Shown: piece after piece, positions 41,898 through 53,500 of the stretch | Layout of the letters: every line of letters begins with the position of its first letter | Numbering within the stretch: position 1 is the first letter of the stretch | DNA from: Burkholderiales bacterium | GTDB taxonomy: Bacteria > Pseudomonadota > Gammaproteobacteria > Burkholderiales > Burkholderiaceae_D | DNA length: 64,000 nt | Direction: 5' to 3' | NCBI GenBank assembly: GCA_016177875.1 | Contig: JACOUL010000017.1 | Span: 62,001 to 126,000 of the forward strand | The notes under the pieces: model-generated | Told to the model about the DNA's origin: nothing | What the model saw: the letters and a program-made list of their open reading frames with translations, nothing else | The model's database searches: none | Translations under genes and position numbers: made by a program

Positions 41898-43265
41898 ATG
41901 CTCGACAATTTGACCCAACGCCTTGCCAAAGTCGTCAAAACCATGCGCGGCGAGGCACGTTTAACCGAAGCCAACACTGCCGAAATGCTGCGCGAAGTGC
42001 GACTGGCCTTACTTGAAGCCGACGTTGCTTTACCGGCTGTCCGAGACTTTATCGCGCGCGTTAAAGAAAAAGCGGTGGGTGAAGAAGTCATCGGCTCGCT
42101 CACCCCCGGCCAAGCCTTGGTCGGTGTCGTGCAGCGAGAACTCGCCGCACTCATGGGTGCCGATCTTGGCCCCGAAGCGACTCAACTCAATTTCGCCACC
42201 CAACCGCCCGCCATCATTCTCATGGCGGGCCTGCAAGGCGCCGGCAAAACCACCACCGTCGGCAAACTCGCCAAGTATCTGCGCGAACAGAAGAAGAAAA
42301 AAGTGCTGACGGTATCGACCGACGTCTACCGGCCGGCTGCGATCGGTCAGCTGCAAACCGTCTCCGGCCAAGCCGGCGCTGATTTTTTCCCTTCAGAGGC
42401 CAGCGACAAGCCGGTGCAAATTGCCTTGGCGGCGCTCGATTTTGCGAAGAAGCATTACCACGACGTGCTCATCATCGATACGGCCGGCCGTCTCGGCATC
42501 GATGAAGTGATGATGCAAGAAATCGCGGCCCTCCATGCTGCTGTTAAACCGATCGAAACCTTGTTTGTGGTCGACGCCATGCTCGGCCAAGACGCCATCA
42601 ACACCGCCAAGGCATTCAACGATGCATTGCCGCTCACCGGCGTGGTACTGACCAAGCTGGATGGCGACGCCCGCGGCGGCGCCGCTCTCTCGGTACGTCA
42701 CGTGACCGGCAAGCCGGTCAAGTTCGCCGGCGTGGCCGAAAAACTCGATGGCTTGGAAGCCTTTGATCCGGAACGCATGGCCAACCGCATCCTCGGCATG
42801 GGCGATATCTTGGCGCTGGTCGAGGAAGCCAAGAAGGGCGTCGACATGGAGGCGGCTCAGGATCTGGCGCAAAAGATCAAGGGCGGCGGCAAATTCGACT
42901 TGAACGACTTCAAGATGCAGCTGACGCAGATGAAAAAAATGGGCGGCTTATCAGGCTTGATGGATAAACTCCCCGCTCAAATGCAGCAAGCTGCGACGGG
43001 AGCCAACATGGATCAAGCGGAAAAGCAGGTGAAGCGCATGGAAGGCATCATCAATTCGATGACGCCCTTAGAACGAGCGAAGCCGGAATTGATCAAGGCG
43101 TCCCGTAAGCGCCGCATCGCAACGGGTGCCGGCGTACAGGTCCAGGAAGTCAATCGCATGCTCGCACAGTTTGAGCAAATGCAAAGCATGATGAAAAAAT
43201 TGAAGGGAGGCGGCTTGATGAAGATGATGCGCGGGATGAAAGGCATGATGCCTGGTATGCGATGA
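41898..43265 (+). CDS. ffh: Signal recognition particle protein Ffh
   Basis: 455 residues, GTPase that targets nascent membrane proteins with 4.5S RNA. N domain starts MLDNLTQRLAKVVKTMRG. G domain: GLQGAGKTTTVGKLAKYLRE (G1), DVYRPAAIGQLQ, DTAGRLGIDEVMM (G3) and TKLDGDARGGAALS (G4). M domain is Met-rich with a basic RNA-binding motif (ASRKRRIATGAGVQVQEVNR) and ends MKMMRGMKGMMPGMR. The ATG at 41898 is chosen because homology starts there; an in-frame extension to 41643 lies on the divergent gene. FtsY is not in the window. Confidence 0.98.
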   Translation: MLDNLTQRLAKVVKTMRGEARLTEANTAEMLREVRLALLEADVALPAVRDFIARVKEKAVGEEVIGSLTPGQALVGVVQRELAALMGADLGPEATQLNFATQPPAIILMAGLQGAGKTTTVGKLAKYLREQKKKKVLTVSTDVYRPAAIGQLQTVSGQAGADFFPSEASDKPVQIALAALDFAKKHYHDVLIIDTAGRLGIDEVMMQEIAALHAAVKPIETLFVVDAMLGQDAINTAKAFNDALPLTGVVLTKLDGDARGGAALSVRHVTGKPVKFAGVAEKLDGLEAFDPERMANRILGMGDILALVEEAKKGVDMEAAQDLAQKIKGGGKFDLNDFKMQLTQMKKMGGLSGLMDKLPAQMQQAATGANMDQAEKQVKRMEGIINSMTPLERAKPELIKASRKRRIATGAGVQVQEVNRMLAQFEQMQSMMKKLKGGGLMKMMRGMKGMMPGMR

Positions 43266-43480
43266 GTCCTCGCAAGACGTAGGAGAGGCCTGCAAGCGCA
43301 GGGCTCAAACCCTCTCTAGAACGCTCTTCTCTCGCGCTCTAGGACCACTGCGTGGCACGCTGCATACAAATTCTTGTTAAAACCCTCAAAAAACACTTGC
43401 GTAGCTGTTAAAAGCACACCACTATTAGCGGTGCGTGACACGGCGCAATTCCCAACACTTATTGTGAAGGAGGTTTAACG
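43266..43480 (+). other. 215-bp gap between ffh and the SWIB gene
   Basis: No ORF. The end of the gap has a strong AAGGAGG ribosome site 8 nt before the SWIB start. A possible but weak promoter (TTGCGT near 43399 with CACTAT 17 bp later) is seen. No terminator with a clear T-run follows ffh. Confidence 0.45.
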
Positions 43481-43963
43481 ATGGCAACAGCCAAGAAAGC
43501 GGCGGCCAAATCGGCCGCAAAGAAGCCAGCAGCAAAAAAAGCAGCACCTGCTAAGAAAGCAGCACCCGCAAAAAAGGCAGCACCTGCTAAGAAAGCAGCT
43601 AAGCCGGTAGCAAAGAAGGCAGCAGCAAAGCCGGCAGCAAAAAAAGCCGCTCCGGCAAAGAAGGCAGCAGCAAAACCAGCAGCAAAAAAAACAGCAAAGC
43701 CAAAAGCTCCGCGTAAGCCGAACGCAGCATTCATGAAGCCGATGACCCCGTCCGCAATATTGGCCGCAGTCGTTGGTTCCAATCCGCTGCCGCGTACGGA
43801 AGTCACCAAGAAGGTGTGGGACTACATCAAGAAGAACAAACTTCAAGATGCAGCCAACAAGCGCAACATCAATGCCGATGACAAGCTGAAGGCAGTCTTT
43901 GGCGGCAAGAAGACGGTGTCCATGTTTGAGATGACCAAACTCATCTCCGGCCATCTGAAATAA
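43481..43963 (+). CDS. SWIB/MDM2-domain protein with histone H1-like N-terminal tail
   Basis: 160 residues in two parts. Residues 1 to about 75 are Lys/Ala/Pro repeats (AAPAKKAAPAKKAAPAKKAA type) like H1 tails. From about 76 the compact SWIB fold runs KPNAAFMKPMTPSAILAAVV, PLPRTEVTKKVWDYIKKNKL, the polar NKRNINADDKLKAVFGGKKT, and VSMFEMTKLISGHL. SWIB domains occur in eukaryotic chromatin remodellers, chlamydiae and several proteobacteria; the bacterial role is probably nucleoid-related but untested. A strong AAGGAGG site precedes the ATG and a strong terminator follows, so it is likely monocistronic and well expressed. Confidence 0.93.
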   Translation: MATAKKAAAKSAAKKPAAKKAAPAKKAAPAKKAAPAKKAAKPVAKKAAAKPAAKKAAPAKKAAAKPAAKKTAKPKAPRKPNAAFMKPMTPSAILAAVVGSNPLPRTEVTKKVWDYIKKNKLQDAANKRNINADDKLKAVFGGKKTVSMFEMTKLISGHLK

Positions 43964-43982
43964 TTTCTGCCATGTGCCAAAC

Positions 43983-44011
43983 AAAAACGCCCGCATCGCG
44001 CGGGCGTTTTT
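43983..44011 (+). terminator. Bidirectional intrinsic terminator
   Basis: AAAAACGCCCGC pairs with GCGGGCGTTTTT (12 bp, perfect) around a 5-nt loop, with A-runs and T-runs on both sides. It lies between the convergent SWIB gene (ends 43963) and the lytic transglycosylase gene (ends 44025) and can serve both. Confidence 0.95.
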
Positions 44012-44024
44012 GTTTCTGAAGGAT

Positions 44025-44660
44025 TCACTTCAATGCCGCGGTGAGCTCCCGGCTGTACTCCCATCTCTTCCACGCCGCCAACACTGCATTCGGGTATTCA
44101 GGACGCCCACGGCTGCCGTTATATCGGCCAAGCGCAAGGTACAGATTGCCGCCTTCCATATCGATGTACATGCGCAGGATCGAACAACCATAGCGTAAAT
44201 TGGTCTGCATGTTGAATAGCTTGCTGCGATCCCCATCGCCAATTACTCGCGTCCAGAACGGCATCACCTGCATATAGCCGTGTGCGCCGACTGAAGAAAT
44301 CGCATACTTCCGAAACGCCGATTCGACTTGAATCAACCCGAGCACCAACGCGGGTTCCAACCCAGCACGCTTGGCCTCGTACCATGCAGTCCGCAAAAAT
44401 TCCAGGCGCACCTGTTCATCCGTTAGCTTTTTCTTGAGCCGTTCGGACATTTCGCCCAGCCACTTCAAGTACTTGATGCGCTCTTCGATATCGCTGAATT
44501 GCGGCGTCGGCGGCTGCCGATCGGTGACCGCGCGCGCCAAGGCAATGCGCACCGAGTCGGCCAACGCCTCTTCCTTTTGATTGCCCGCATAAGCAAATGC
44601 GCTGCCGGACAACAGCACCGCCAACGCCGAACGGCTGACCCATGTTTTCAAGCTGCTCAT
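44025..44660 (-). CDS. Lytic transglycosylase (SLT family 1), exported
   Basis: 211 residues from the ATG at 44660. Signal peptide LAVLLSGSAFAYAGNQ with a likely cut after AYA. The SLT domain has the catalytic Glu in VLGLIQVESAFRKYAISSVG, then GAHGYMQVMPFWTRVIG and YLALGRYNGSRGRPEYPNAV. It should cleave glycan strands to 1,6-anhydroMurNAc ends in the periplasm, feeding the recycling enzymes AmpD and Mpl encoded elsewhere in the window. Longer in-frame starts upstream add a charged stretch before the signal peptide and are unlikely. Confidence 0.94.
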   Translation of the reverse strand: MSSLKTWVSRSALAVLLSGSAFAYAGNQKEEALADSVRIALARAVTDRQPPTPQFSDIEERIKYLKWLGEMSERLKKKLTDEQVRLEFLRTAWYEAKRAGLEPALVLGLIQVESAFRKYAISSVGAHGYMQVMPFWTRVIGDGDRSKLFNMQTNLRYGCSILRMYIDMEGGNLYLALGRYNGSRGRPEYPNAVLAAWKRWEYSRELTAALK

Positions 44661-44732
44661 ACCAAACTGCCCTGTGAATTCAGCGAGTATTTTATAACGG
44701 CGAGCAGCCGCCACGCATAACTTGGCAGAGTG

Positions 44733-46454
44733 TTACGTGGCGAGCTTGCCTTGAATGAAAGCCGCCATTTCCGCGATAGCCACAGACGTGGGTTCCTTAT
44801 CGCGCCGGCCTTGATACTCGAGTTTGCCGTCCTTGAGGCCTCGCTCGCCGATAACGATACGATGCGGCACGCCGATCAATTCCCAATCGGCGAACATGGC
44901 GCCCGGACGTTCACCGCGATCATCTAGAATTACATCCATGCCTTTCGCTTGCAAATCGGCGTATAAGCGATCGGATTCCGCCTTAACGGCTTCGCTGCGA
45001 TCATAGCCCATCGGGCAGATCACGACTTCGAAAGGCGCAATCGATGCCGGCCAAATGATGCCCTTCTCATCGTAATTCTGCTCGATTGCCGCGCCCAGGA
45101 TGCGCGTAATACCGATGCCGTAGCAACCCATTTGCATCAGTTGCGCCTTGCCGGACTCATCCAGGTAGGTCGCTTGCATATCGGCGGAATAGCGTGTTCC
45201 CAGCTGGAACACGTGACCGACTTCAATGCCGCGTTGAATCGAGAGCGTGCCCTCGCCGTCCGGCGACGAATCCCCCGCCACCACGTTGCGAATATCCGCC
45301 ACCATCGGCTCCGGCAAGTCGCGTCCCCAATTGGCACCGGTGTAGTGGAAATCGACTTCATTGGCGCCGCACACAAAGTCGCTCATGACGGCAACCGTAC
45401 GATCGGCAACAATCTTCAGCGGCTTCTTGGTGCCGATCGGCCCCAGGTAGCCGGACGGCGAGCCGAACCATTCGACGATCTCGGCTTCGGAAGCAAAACG
45501 GAAAGCCGATAAGCCAGGCACTTTACTTGCCTTCACCTCATTGAGTTCATGATCGCCGCGCAGCAAGAGCAGCCAAATTTCCTTGCCCTCTTCTTTCTCG
45601 ACCGCCAATACGATCGATTTTACGGTTTGCGACAGAGGCAATTTCAAGAGCTCAGCCACATCTTCACACCGAGTCTTGCTAGGCGTAGGAGTCTTCATCA
45701 AAGGCTGCGTCGGCGCGGCGCGCGGCGCAGTCGGCGCCAAGGCTTCCGCCGCTTCGACATTAGCGGCGTAATCCGATTGCGCGCAATACACGAGCGCGTC
45801 TTCGCCGGTGTCGGCGATCACATGGAACTCATGCGACGAAGAACCGCCGATGGCGCCTGTATCCGCAGCTACCGCGCGAAACTGCAGACCGAAGCGATCG
45901 AAAATCCGTACGTAAGCGTCGTACATGCTTCGATACGAACGCTGCAGGCCCTCGACATCACGATCGAAGGAATAGGCATCCTTCATGGTGAATTCGCGTC
46001 CGCGCATCAAGCCGAAGCGCGGACGGCGCTCGTCGCGGAACTTGGTTTGGATATGATAAAAATTGACCGGCAGCTTCTTGTAAGACTTGATTTCCGAGCG
46101 CACGACATCGGTAATCACCTCTTCCGATGTTGGCTGAATGGCAAAATCCCGGCCATGGCGGTCTTTTACCCGCATCAATTCCGACCCCATCTTGTCCCAG
46201 CGTCCCGTTTCCTGCCACAACTCAGCCGGTTGTACCAAGGGCATCAAGAGTTCGATGGCACCGGCCCGATCCATTTCCTCGCGAACGATATTTTCAACCT
46301 TGCGGATCACGCGCAAACCCATGGGCATATAGGTATAAATGCCCGAGCCCAGACGTTTGATCATGCCGGCGCGAAGCATCAGTTTATGACTGACGATCTC
46401 AGCGTCGGAAGGAGCTTCTTTGAGTGTCGAAATAAAAAAACGGGAAGCGCGCAT
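44733..46454 (-). CDS. proS: Prolyl-tRNA synthetase (bacterial type)
   Basis: 573 residues, class II synthetase charging tRNA-Pro. The N-terminal [20 protein letters not shown] aligns with the start of E. coli ProS, which fixes the start at 46454; a TTG at 46472 is in frame but upstream of the homology. Motif 2 ([20 protein letters not shown]) and ETAxR-like TSEEVITD are present. An editing insertion domain follows in the middle ([20 protein letters not shown] ... [11 protein letters not shown]). Motif 3 is in [16 protein letters not shown]. The window also holds tRNA-Pro(CGG). Confidence 0.97.
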   Translation of the reverse strand: MRASRFFISTLKEAPSDAEIVSHKLMLRAGMIKRLGSGIYTYMPMGLRVIRKVENIVREEMDRAGAIELLMPLVQPAELWQETGRWDKMGSELMRVKDRHGRDFAIQPTSEEVITDVVRSEIKSYKKLPVNFYHIQTKFRDERRPRFGLMRGREFTMKDAYSFDRDVEGLQRSYRSMYDAYVRIFDRFGLQFRAVAADTGAIGGSSSHEFHVIADTGEDALVYCAQSDYAANVEAAEALAPTAPRAAPTQPLMKTPTPSKTRCEDVAELLKLPLSQTVKSIVLAVEKEEGKEIWLLLLRGDHELNEVKASKVPGLSAFRFASEAEIVEWFGSPSGYLGPIGTKKPLKIVADRTVAVMSDFVCGANEVDFHYTGANWGRDLPEPMVADIRNVVAGDSSPDGEGTLSIQRGIEVGHVFQLGTRYSADMQATYLDESGKAQLMQMGCYGIGITRILGAAIEQNYDEKGIIWPASIAPFEVVICPMGYDRSEAVKAESDRLYADLQAKGMDVILDDRGERPGAMFADWELIGVPHRIVIGERGLKDGKLEYQGRRDKEPTSVAIAEMAAFIQGKLAT

Positions 46455-46645
46455 AAGAGTAATTCTTTTCAAAAAGAGAGGGTTATAATCAAACGAATTT
46501 TAAAGGATTAGCTGGCTTATGCGCCGATCCTTCGCACTATCGTCCGCTTGTGCCTGTCTGTCGCCGAAATTCGGCGCCTCGGCACGCGGATTGACGTGTT
46601 GAATCTGGATTCAAGCAAAGCAGCGGAAAGTTTTGAGGTGTCATC

Positions 46646-47236
46646 ATGCTGGATCGTGAAGGCTTTCGCCCGAACGTCGGCATTATCTTGCTTAACTCGC
46701 ACAACGAAGTGTGGTGGGGCAAACGCGTGCGCGAGCATTCCTGGCAGTTTCCTCAGGGCGGCATCAAGCACGGAGAAACCCCCGAGCAAGCCATGTTCCG
46801 GGAACTGGAAGAAGAAATCGGCTTGAAAGCCGAGCACGTCAAGATCATCGGACGCACGCGCGACTGGCTGCGTTACGAAGTTCCGGATCGTTTCATCAAG
46901 CGCGACATACGCGGCCATTACAAAGGGCAAAAACAAATTTGGTTTTTGCTGCGCATGGTAGGCCGCGATTGCGACATCAATCTGCGACTCACCGACCATC
47001 CGGAATTCGACGCCTGGCGCTGGCACGAATATTGGGTACCGCTGGAAGTCGTTATTGAGTTTAAACGAGACGTTTATCAAAAAGCCTTGCAGGAGTTATC
47101 GCGTTTTCTGCCGCGCGGCGGTCAATTCGGCTCACAGCGTCACCAGACGGCGCGCTACCTGCGCCAGTCGCACGGCACGCGCCCGGCGGAAACCGATTCC
47201 CCTGTAGATCCTCACACGGAGCCGGGCAATGAATAA
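46646..47236 (+). CDS. rppH: RNA pyrophosphohydrolase
   Basis: 196 residues. Nudix enzyme that removes pyrophosphate from 5'-triphosphate RNA and starts mRNA decay. It begins [20 protein letters not shown], the family's usual start. The Nudix box is [20 protein letters not shown] followed by [23 protein letters not shown] and [12 protein letters not shown] are typical of RppH. GAGGTG precedes the ATG. The C-terminal 30 residues are variable. It overlaps the downstream CNP1-like gene by 8 bp. A TATAAT at 46484-46489 in the divergent gap with proS may be its -10. Confidence 0.97.
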   Translation: MLDREGFRPNVGIILLNSHNEVWWGKRVREHSWQFPQGGIKHGETPEQAMFRELEEEIGLKAEHVKIIGRTRDWLRYEVPDRFIKRDIRGHYKGQKQIWFLLRMVGRDCDINLRLTDHPEFDAWRWHEYWVPLEVVIEFKRDVYQKALQELSRFLPRGGQFGSQRHQTARYLRQSHGTRPAETDSPVDPHTEPGNE

Positions 47237-47765
47237 AACCTCAACCGCTCTCCTTGCACTTGCGCTGTCGACCGTCGGCCTGATGGCGTACGCGCAAGCC
47301 AAGTTCGACGAAGATTTCGACGACAAAGACAAATCATGGCAAGAAATTGCCGTGCAAATCCCCGCAGCACCCAAGCAGGAAAATCTGCTCCCGTTTTTTG
47401 CCGGGCCGACTTCGAATTTCTCGTTCGCCATCGATGCGAAATCGCTCTCGATCGGCCTCGACGGCGTCGTGCGCTATACCTTGCTTGCCAAGAGTTCCGG
47501 GGGCGCCGAAAACATCAGCTACGAAGGCATACGCTGCCTTTCGATGGAAAAAAAGGTCTATGCATTCGGCCACAAAGACGGACGCTGGACACGTTCTCGA
47601 CGCGATCAATGGGAACCGATTTCAAGGACCGTCGCCAACGCGCAGCATGCTACGTTGGCACGCGATTTTTTCTGTATGGGACAGGTAGTGTCCGGCTCGG
47701 CTGACGAAATTCTGGAAAGAATACGCTGGAATAAACCGCTGCAGCAGGAAGGGCGATATCGCTAA
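47229..47765 (+). CDS. CNP1-like family exported protein
   Basis: 178 residues with a signal peptide ([19 protein letters not shown]). The mature part has [20 protein letters not shown] and later [20 protein letters not shown] and [10 protein letters not shown], matching the CNP1-like (Neisseria cryptic protein) family. Two cysteines (in IRCLS and DFFCMG) could form a disulfide. Probably periplasmic; function unknown. It overlaps the end of rppH, a pairing common in betaproteobacteria, and ends 6 bp from the convergent proB. Confidence 0.9.
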   Translation: MNKTSTALLALALSTVGLMAYAQAKFDEDFDDKDKSWQEIAVQIPAAPKQENLLPFFAGPTSNFSFAIDAKSLSIGLDGVVRYTLLAKSSGGAENISYEGIRCLSMEKKVYAFGHKDGRWTRSRRDQWEPISRTVANAQHATLARDFFCMGQVVSGSADEILERIRWNKPLQQEGRYR

Positions 47766-47771
47766 TCGCGC

Positions 47772-50053
<2,282 letters not shown>

Positions 50054-50068
50054 TTAGCTGAATAAATT

Positions 50069-50098
50069 AAAAAGGCCCTACCAATGGCAGAGCCTTTT
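50069..50098 (-). terminator. Intrinsic terminator after rpmA
   Basis: On the minus strand GGCTCTGCC pairs with GGTAGGGCC (9 bp with two G-U) around a 3-nt loop, flanked by A-run and T-run (AAAA ... TTTTT). The G-U pairs form only on the minus-strand transcript, which fixes the direction. It lies between rpmA and obgE. Confidence 0.88.
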
Positions 50099-50131
50099 GT
50101 TGGAAGGCTTGCGCCTTGAATACTGCAAGTA

Positions 50132-50389
50132 TCAGGCCGGAACCACCGTCACCACGTGACGCTTCATTGCGCCCTTGGTAGCGAATTGAACCTTGCCGTC
50201 GACCAGCGCGAACAAGGTGTGATCCTTGCCCATGCCGACGTTTTCACCAGCATGCAGCTTGGTGCCGCGCTGACGCACGATGATGCCGCCGGCATTGATC
50301 GCCTGGCCGCCGTAAACCTTCACGCCAAGTCGCTTCGACTCGGAATCGCGGCCGTTGCGCGTAGTGCCGCCGCCTTTTTTGTGTGCCAT
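50132..50389 (-). CDS. rpmA: 50S ribosomal protein L27
   Basis: 85 residues, starting [20 protein letters not shown], the standard L27 N-terminus that reaches the peptidyl-transferase centre. [20 protein letters not shown] and GRDHTLFAL-like [12 protein letters not shown] follow. No N-terminal cleavage extension of the Firmicute type. Lies 39 bp after rplU and shares its promoter. Confidence 0.98.
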   Translation of the reverse strand: MAHKKGGGTTRNGRDSESKRLGVKVYGGQAINAGGIIVRQRGTKLHAGENVGMGKDHTLFALVDGKVQFATKGAMKRHVVTVVPA

Positions 50390-50428
50390 TTCAGACTCCT
50401 TGGTATTTCCAGGTTAGCTCGATCGCGA

Positions 50429-50740
50429 TTACGCGTTGATCGAGACGATTTGCAATTCGGTGTAATTTTGGCGATGGCCTTGACGCTTTTGATAGTGCTT
50501 GCGACGACGCATCTTGAAAATTTTGACCTTATCGTGGCGACCTTGCGCCAATACCGTAGCCTGGACCGTTGCACCTTGAACCAGCGGCGCACCAAATTTA
50601 ATGGTGTCACCAGCGCCCACTGCGAGCACTTGATCCAGGGTGATTGCGGCGCCAATGTCTGCAGGTATCTGTTCTACTTTGAGTTTTTCACCAGCAGCAA
50701 CCTTATACTGTTTGCCGCCGGTTTTTATGACCGCGTACAT
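50429..50740 (-). CDS. rplU: 50S ribosomal protein L21
   Basis: 103 residues from [20 protein letters not shown] at 50740. The rest ([40 protein letters not shown]) matches L21, which binds 23S rRNA near L20. Longer in-frame starts (to 50755) are not supported by homology. A near-consensus promoter lies about 80 bp upstream. Confidence 0.98.
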   Translation of the reverse strand: MYAVIKTGGKQYKVAAGEKLKVEQIPADIGAAITLDQVLAVGAGDTIKFGAPLVQGATVQATVLAQGRHDKVKIFKMRRRKHYQKRQGHRQNYTELQIVSINA

Positions 50741-50815
50741 GGGGAACCTCATCAATTAATTAAAAAGAGCTTTTTTCTTCCCGCTGAGCAACCCAGGATT
50801 TCGGGAAAACTTCAA

Positions 50816-50844
50816 ATTATACATGGACTTAGCTAGACGGTCAA
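50816..50844 (-). promoter_or_regulatory. Strong sigma-70 promoter of rplU-rpmA
   Basis: On the minus strand TTGACC (50839-50844) and TATAAT (50816-50821) are separated by exactly 17 bp. That is nearly the full sigma-70 consensus, as expected for a ribosomal-protein operon. The rplU ATG is at 50740. Confidence 0.88.
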
Positions 50845-50911
50845 AACCTACCGCAAAGCGCCTTTTTAACCGACTGCTAAGATTAGCTCGTCGTATAATC
50901 CCAAAAGTTTG

Positions 50912-51919
50912 ATGAATTTTGCAGGTCTTGCCTTGGCTGCCGTGCTTTCACCCTCCCCCAATAGCTTTATCCAACCGATCGCCGCCGATATGGACGCGGT
51001 CAATTCCGTCATCCGGCACCAATTGCATTCCGAAGTGCCCCTGGTGAACCAAATCGCCGAATACATCATCAGCGCCGGCGGCAAGCGCATTCGCCCCATG
51101 CTGGTGCTGTTGCTTGCCCAGGCCTACGGGTATCGAGGAACCGCTCATCACACGCTCGCCGCCGTCGTCGAATTTATTCATACTGCCACCTTGCTGCACG
51201 ACGATGTGGTGGATGAATCCTCGCTTCGGCGCGGCCGGGAAACAGCCAATGCATTGTTCGGCAACGCTGCTTCGGTATTGGTAGGCGACTTCGTCTATTC
51301 GCGCGCCTTTCAAATGATGGTATCGGTTGGCGACATGCGCATCATGCAGATCCTGGCCGACGCAACGAACGTGATTGCCGAAGGCGAGGTTTTGCAACTG
51401 CTGAACATGCATGACCCGGACGTCACTGAAGCGCGCTATTTGCAAGTGATTCGATCCAAGACGGCCAAACTTTTCGAAGCTGCTGCTCAGCTTGGCGCAT
51501 TGGTAGCCGGCGCGAGTGACAAGGCAATTGAAAATGCCGCCGAGTTTGGCCGGTCAATAGGGACTGCTTTTCAATTAATTGACGACGTGCTGGATTATTC
51601 GGGAAATGCGTCTGAAATCGGCAAGAATGTCGGCGATGATTTACGTGAAGGCAAGTCGACCTTGCCGCTGATTTATCTTCTGCAACATGGCACGCCTGAG
51701 CAACGCAGCTTAGTGCGTTCGTGCATCGAGCACGGCGACCAAGCCCATTTCAATGAGATCCTGACAGCGATTACAGAGTCAGGGGCATTGACCTATACGA
51801 AGCAAGCGGCTGCGGCAGCGGCGAAGCGTGCCGCAGAGTGCATTACCAGTCTCCCGGATAGCCAAGCGCGGGAATCTTTGCTAAACTTATGCGCTTTCGC
51901 GGTTGGCCGTAACCATTAA
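50912..51919 (+). CDS. ispB: Octaprenyl diphosphate synthase
   Basis: 335 residues. Long-chain trans-prenyltransferase that makes the ubiquinone side chain. Family segments: YIISAGGKRIRPMLVLLLAQ, first Asp-rich motif ATLLHDDVVDESSLRRGRET, and second Asp-rich motif FQLIDDVLDYSGNASEIGKN. Homology starts near FIQPIAADMDAVN. The start is uncertain: TTG 50909, ATG 50912 and GTG 50942 are all in frame. A -10-like TATAAT at 50894-50899 would make the first two nearly leaderless, favouring 50942. UbiC, at 20652, serves the same ubiquinone pathway. Confidence 0.95.
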   Translation: MNFAGLALAAVLSPSPNSFIQPIAADMDAVNSVIRHQLHSEVPLVNQIAEYIISAGGKRIRPMLVLLLAQAYGYRGTAHHTLAAVVEFIHTATLLHDDVVDESSLRRGRETANALFGNAASVLVGDFVYSRAFQMMVSVGDMRIMQILADATNVIAEGEVLQLLNMHDPDVTEARYLQVIRSKTAKLFEAAAQLGALVAGASDKAIENAAEFGRSIGTAFQLIDDVLDYSGNASEIGKNVGDDLREGKSTLPLIYLLQHGTPEQRSLVRSCIEHGDQAHFNEILTAITESGALTYTKQAAAAAAKRAAECITSLPDSQARESLLNLCAFAVGRNH

Positions 51920-51967
51920 GCAGAAAAGTATCATCAAGAGGATATGTTCTGCGTACGCCGCTGCAAT

Positions 51968-52044
51968 CGGGGTGTAGCTTAGCCTGGTAGAGCGCTACGT
52001 TCGGGACGTAGAGGCCGGAGGTTCGAATCCTCTCACCCCGACCA
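51968..52044 (+). tRNA. tRNA-Pro (anticodon CGG)
   Basis: A 77-nt cloverleaf including encoded CCA. Acceptor stem CGGGGTG/CACCCCG, D-arm with AGCCTGGTAGAG, anticodon stem CTACG/CGTAG with loop TTCGGGA (anticodon CGG, reading CCG), and T-arm GGTTCGAATCC. The first base C opposite G and the discriminator A are normal for bacterial tRNA-Pro. It stands alone between ispB and the CorC/HlyC-type gene; no integrated element follows it. Confidence 0.97.
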
Positions 52045-52078
52045 ATAACTATTTTTCCTTTTCTGATGCGGTGACCCT

Positions 52079-53380
52079 GTGGATGCCGTGCCCTTATGGG
52101 CGCAATTTCTAGCGCTCGCCTTTCTTATCTTCTTATCTGCGCTGTTCGCGATGGCCGAGACTGCCCTCATGGCAGCCAACCGGCACCGCTTGCGCCATCT
52201 GGCTAAGCGCGGCAGCAAACGCGCCGCCGATACGCTCTGGCTCTTGGAGCGCACCGACAAGCTTTTGTCGCTCATCTTAATCGCCAATACGGTCATCAAT
52301 GCGCTGGTGACTGCGCTCATCACCGCCATCGCGATTTCGACGTTTGGCAATCACGAAAGCGTCCTGACGGTGACGACTGCCGTGGTCGCATTTCTTCTGA
52401 TCGTTTTTGCCGAAATTTCGCCCAAAGTGATCGGCGCGACTTACCCGGAGCGCATCGCATTACCGACGAGCTTCGTATTAAAACCCCTCATGGGCTTGGC
52501 CAAACCGGTCATCTGGTTCGTCAATATCTTCGTCTCCCGTCTGCTCAAGCTATTACGCATTAAAACCGGCGCGACACACGGCGAACAGCGGCTGTCGCCC
52601 GAAGAATTACGCTCCATCGTGCTGGAAGGCGGCAATTTCATGCCGAAAAAGCACACCAGTATTTTGCTTAATCTATTCGACTTGGAAAAAATTTCAGTTG
52701 AAGACGTCATGACGCCGCGCGCTCAAGTCGAGGCCCTCGACTTGGCGACGCCGGTCGATGAAATTAAACGGCAGTTAACCACTTGTTATCACAACAAGTT
52801 GCCGGTTTATGAAAATGAAATCAATCAAATCGTCGGCATCCTGCACGTTCGCAAAGCAATGGCCTTGTTGGGGCATGAGGAGGAGCTGACGGTTGCGCAT
52901 TTCCGTACGTTACTGACGCCGGCCTATTTCATTCCGCAAGATACCGATGTCTTTACTCAGCTTCAGTATTTTCAGGAAAACCATGAGCGCTTAGCCATCA
53001 TCGTGGATGAATACGGCGAGGTGCAAGGCTTGGTAACGCTGGATGACATTATCGAGGAAATGATCGGTGAATTTACGACCTCGATGCCGGGAGCGGCACG
53101 CTCCGACTGCTTTTCCTGGGACAATAAGGGCGAATGTCTGCTAGAGGGCTCGACGACCCTGCGCGACATCAACAAGCAGCTGGGATTAAATCTGCCGCTG
53201 GACGGCCCCAAGACTTTAAATGGCTTGCTCTTGGAATTATTGCGGGACATTCCGGAAGCCAGCGTCGCCCTGAAAATCGGAAACTGCGTGGTTGAAATCG
53301 TTCAGGTACAAAACCAAGCCATCAAAGTCGTTAAATTGATCTCCCCGCACGCTGTCGGCACGAATTTCAAGAATAAATAG
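52079..53380 (+). CDS. CNNM/CorC-HlyC-type membrane protein with CBS domains (YfjD-like)
   Basis: 433 residues. The N-terminal CNNM (DUF21) domain has four hydrophobic segments (FLALAFLIFLSALFAMAETA; LILIANTVINALVTALITAI; VVAFLLIVFAEISPKVIGAT). Two CBS domains follow (VEDVMTPRAQVEALDLATPV, then RLAIIVDEYGEVQGLVTLDD), and a C-terminal CorC_HlyC transporter-associated domain (about 350-425). Members are linked to Mg2+/Co2+ efflux or homeostasis; 'hemolysin' is an old label. The start is a GTG at 52079, 34 bp after the tRNA. Confidence 0.93.
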   Translation: MDAVPLWAQFLALAFLIFLSALFAMAETALMAANRHRLRHLAKRGSKRAADTLWLLERTDKLLSLILIANTVINALVTALITAIAISTFGNHESVLTVTTAVVAFLLIVFAEISPKVIGATYPERIALPTSFVLKPLMGLAKPVIWFVNIFVSRLLKLLRIKTGATHGEQRLSPEELRSIVLEGGNFMPKKHTSILLNLFDLEKISVEDVMTPRAQVEALDLATPVDEIKRQLTTCYHNKLPVYENEINQIVGILHVRKAMALLGHEEELTVAHFRTLLTPAYFIPQDTDVFTQLQYFQENHERLAIIVDEYGEVQGLVTLDDIIEEMIGEFTTSMPGAARSDCFSWDNKGECLLEGSTTLRDINKQLGLNLPLDGPKTLNGLLLELLRDIPEASVALKIGNCVVEIVQVQNQAIKVVKLISPHAVGTNFKNK

Positions 53381-53439
53381 AAGTGTGTCGATTCTCCTAC
53401 TGGAGAAGATGTCAAAAAGTTACATTACCTTTACAAATC

Positions 53440-53453
53440 AGATGCCTAGAGGC
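53440..53453. repeat. Short palindrome upstream of pilB
   Basis: ATGCCT and AGGCAT (6-bp arms, 2-nt centre) in the 120-bp gap before the pilB ATG at 53501. A TTCTCC/GGAGAA hairpin lies about 45 bp before it. A protein-binding site is possible; no terminator T-run and no clear promoter hexamers are seen. Confidence 0.4.
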
Positions 53454-53500
53454 ATTATCTAACGCTACCTAGACGATTTTTTACGATCCCGGCGCGATTT

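Noticed and set aside
46520..46603. Short ATG-initiated ORF upstream of rppH
   Set aside because: About 27 codons, no RBS at good distance, no homology; it contains a CGCCGAA/TTCGGCG palindrome that may be a leader element instead.
51968..52400. Integrated element at the tRNA-Pro gene
   Set aside because: The gene next to the tRNA is a normal CorC/HlyC-type protein and no integrase or repeated tRNA 3' end is seen.
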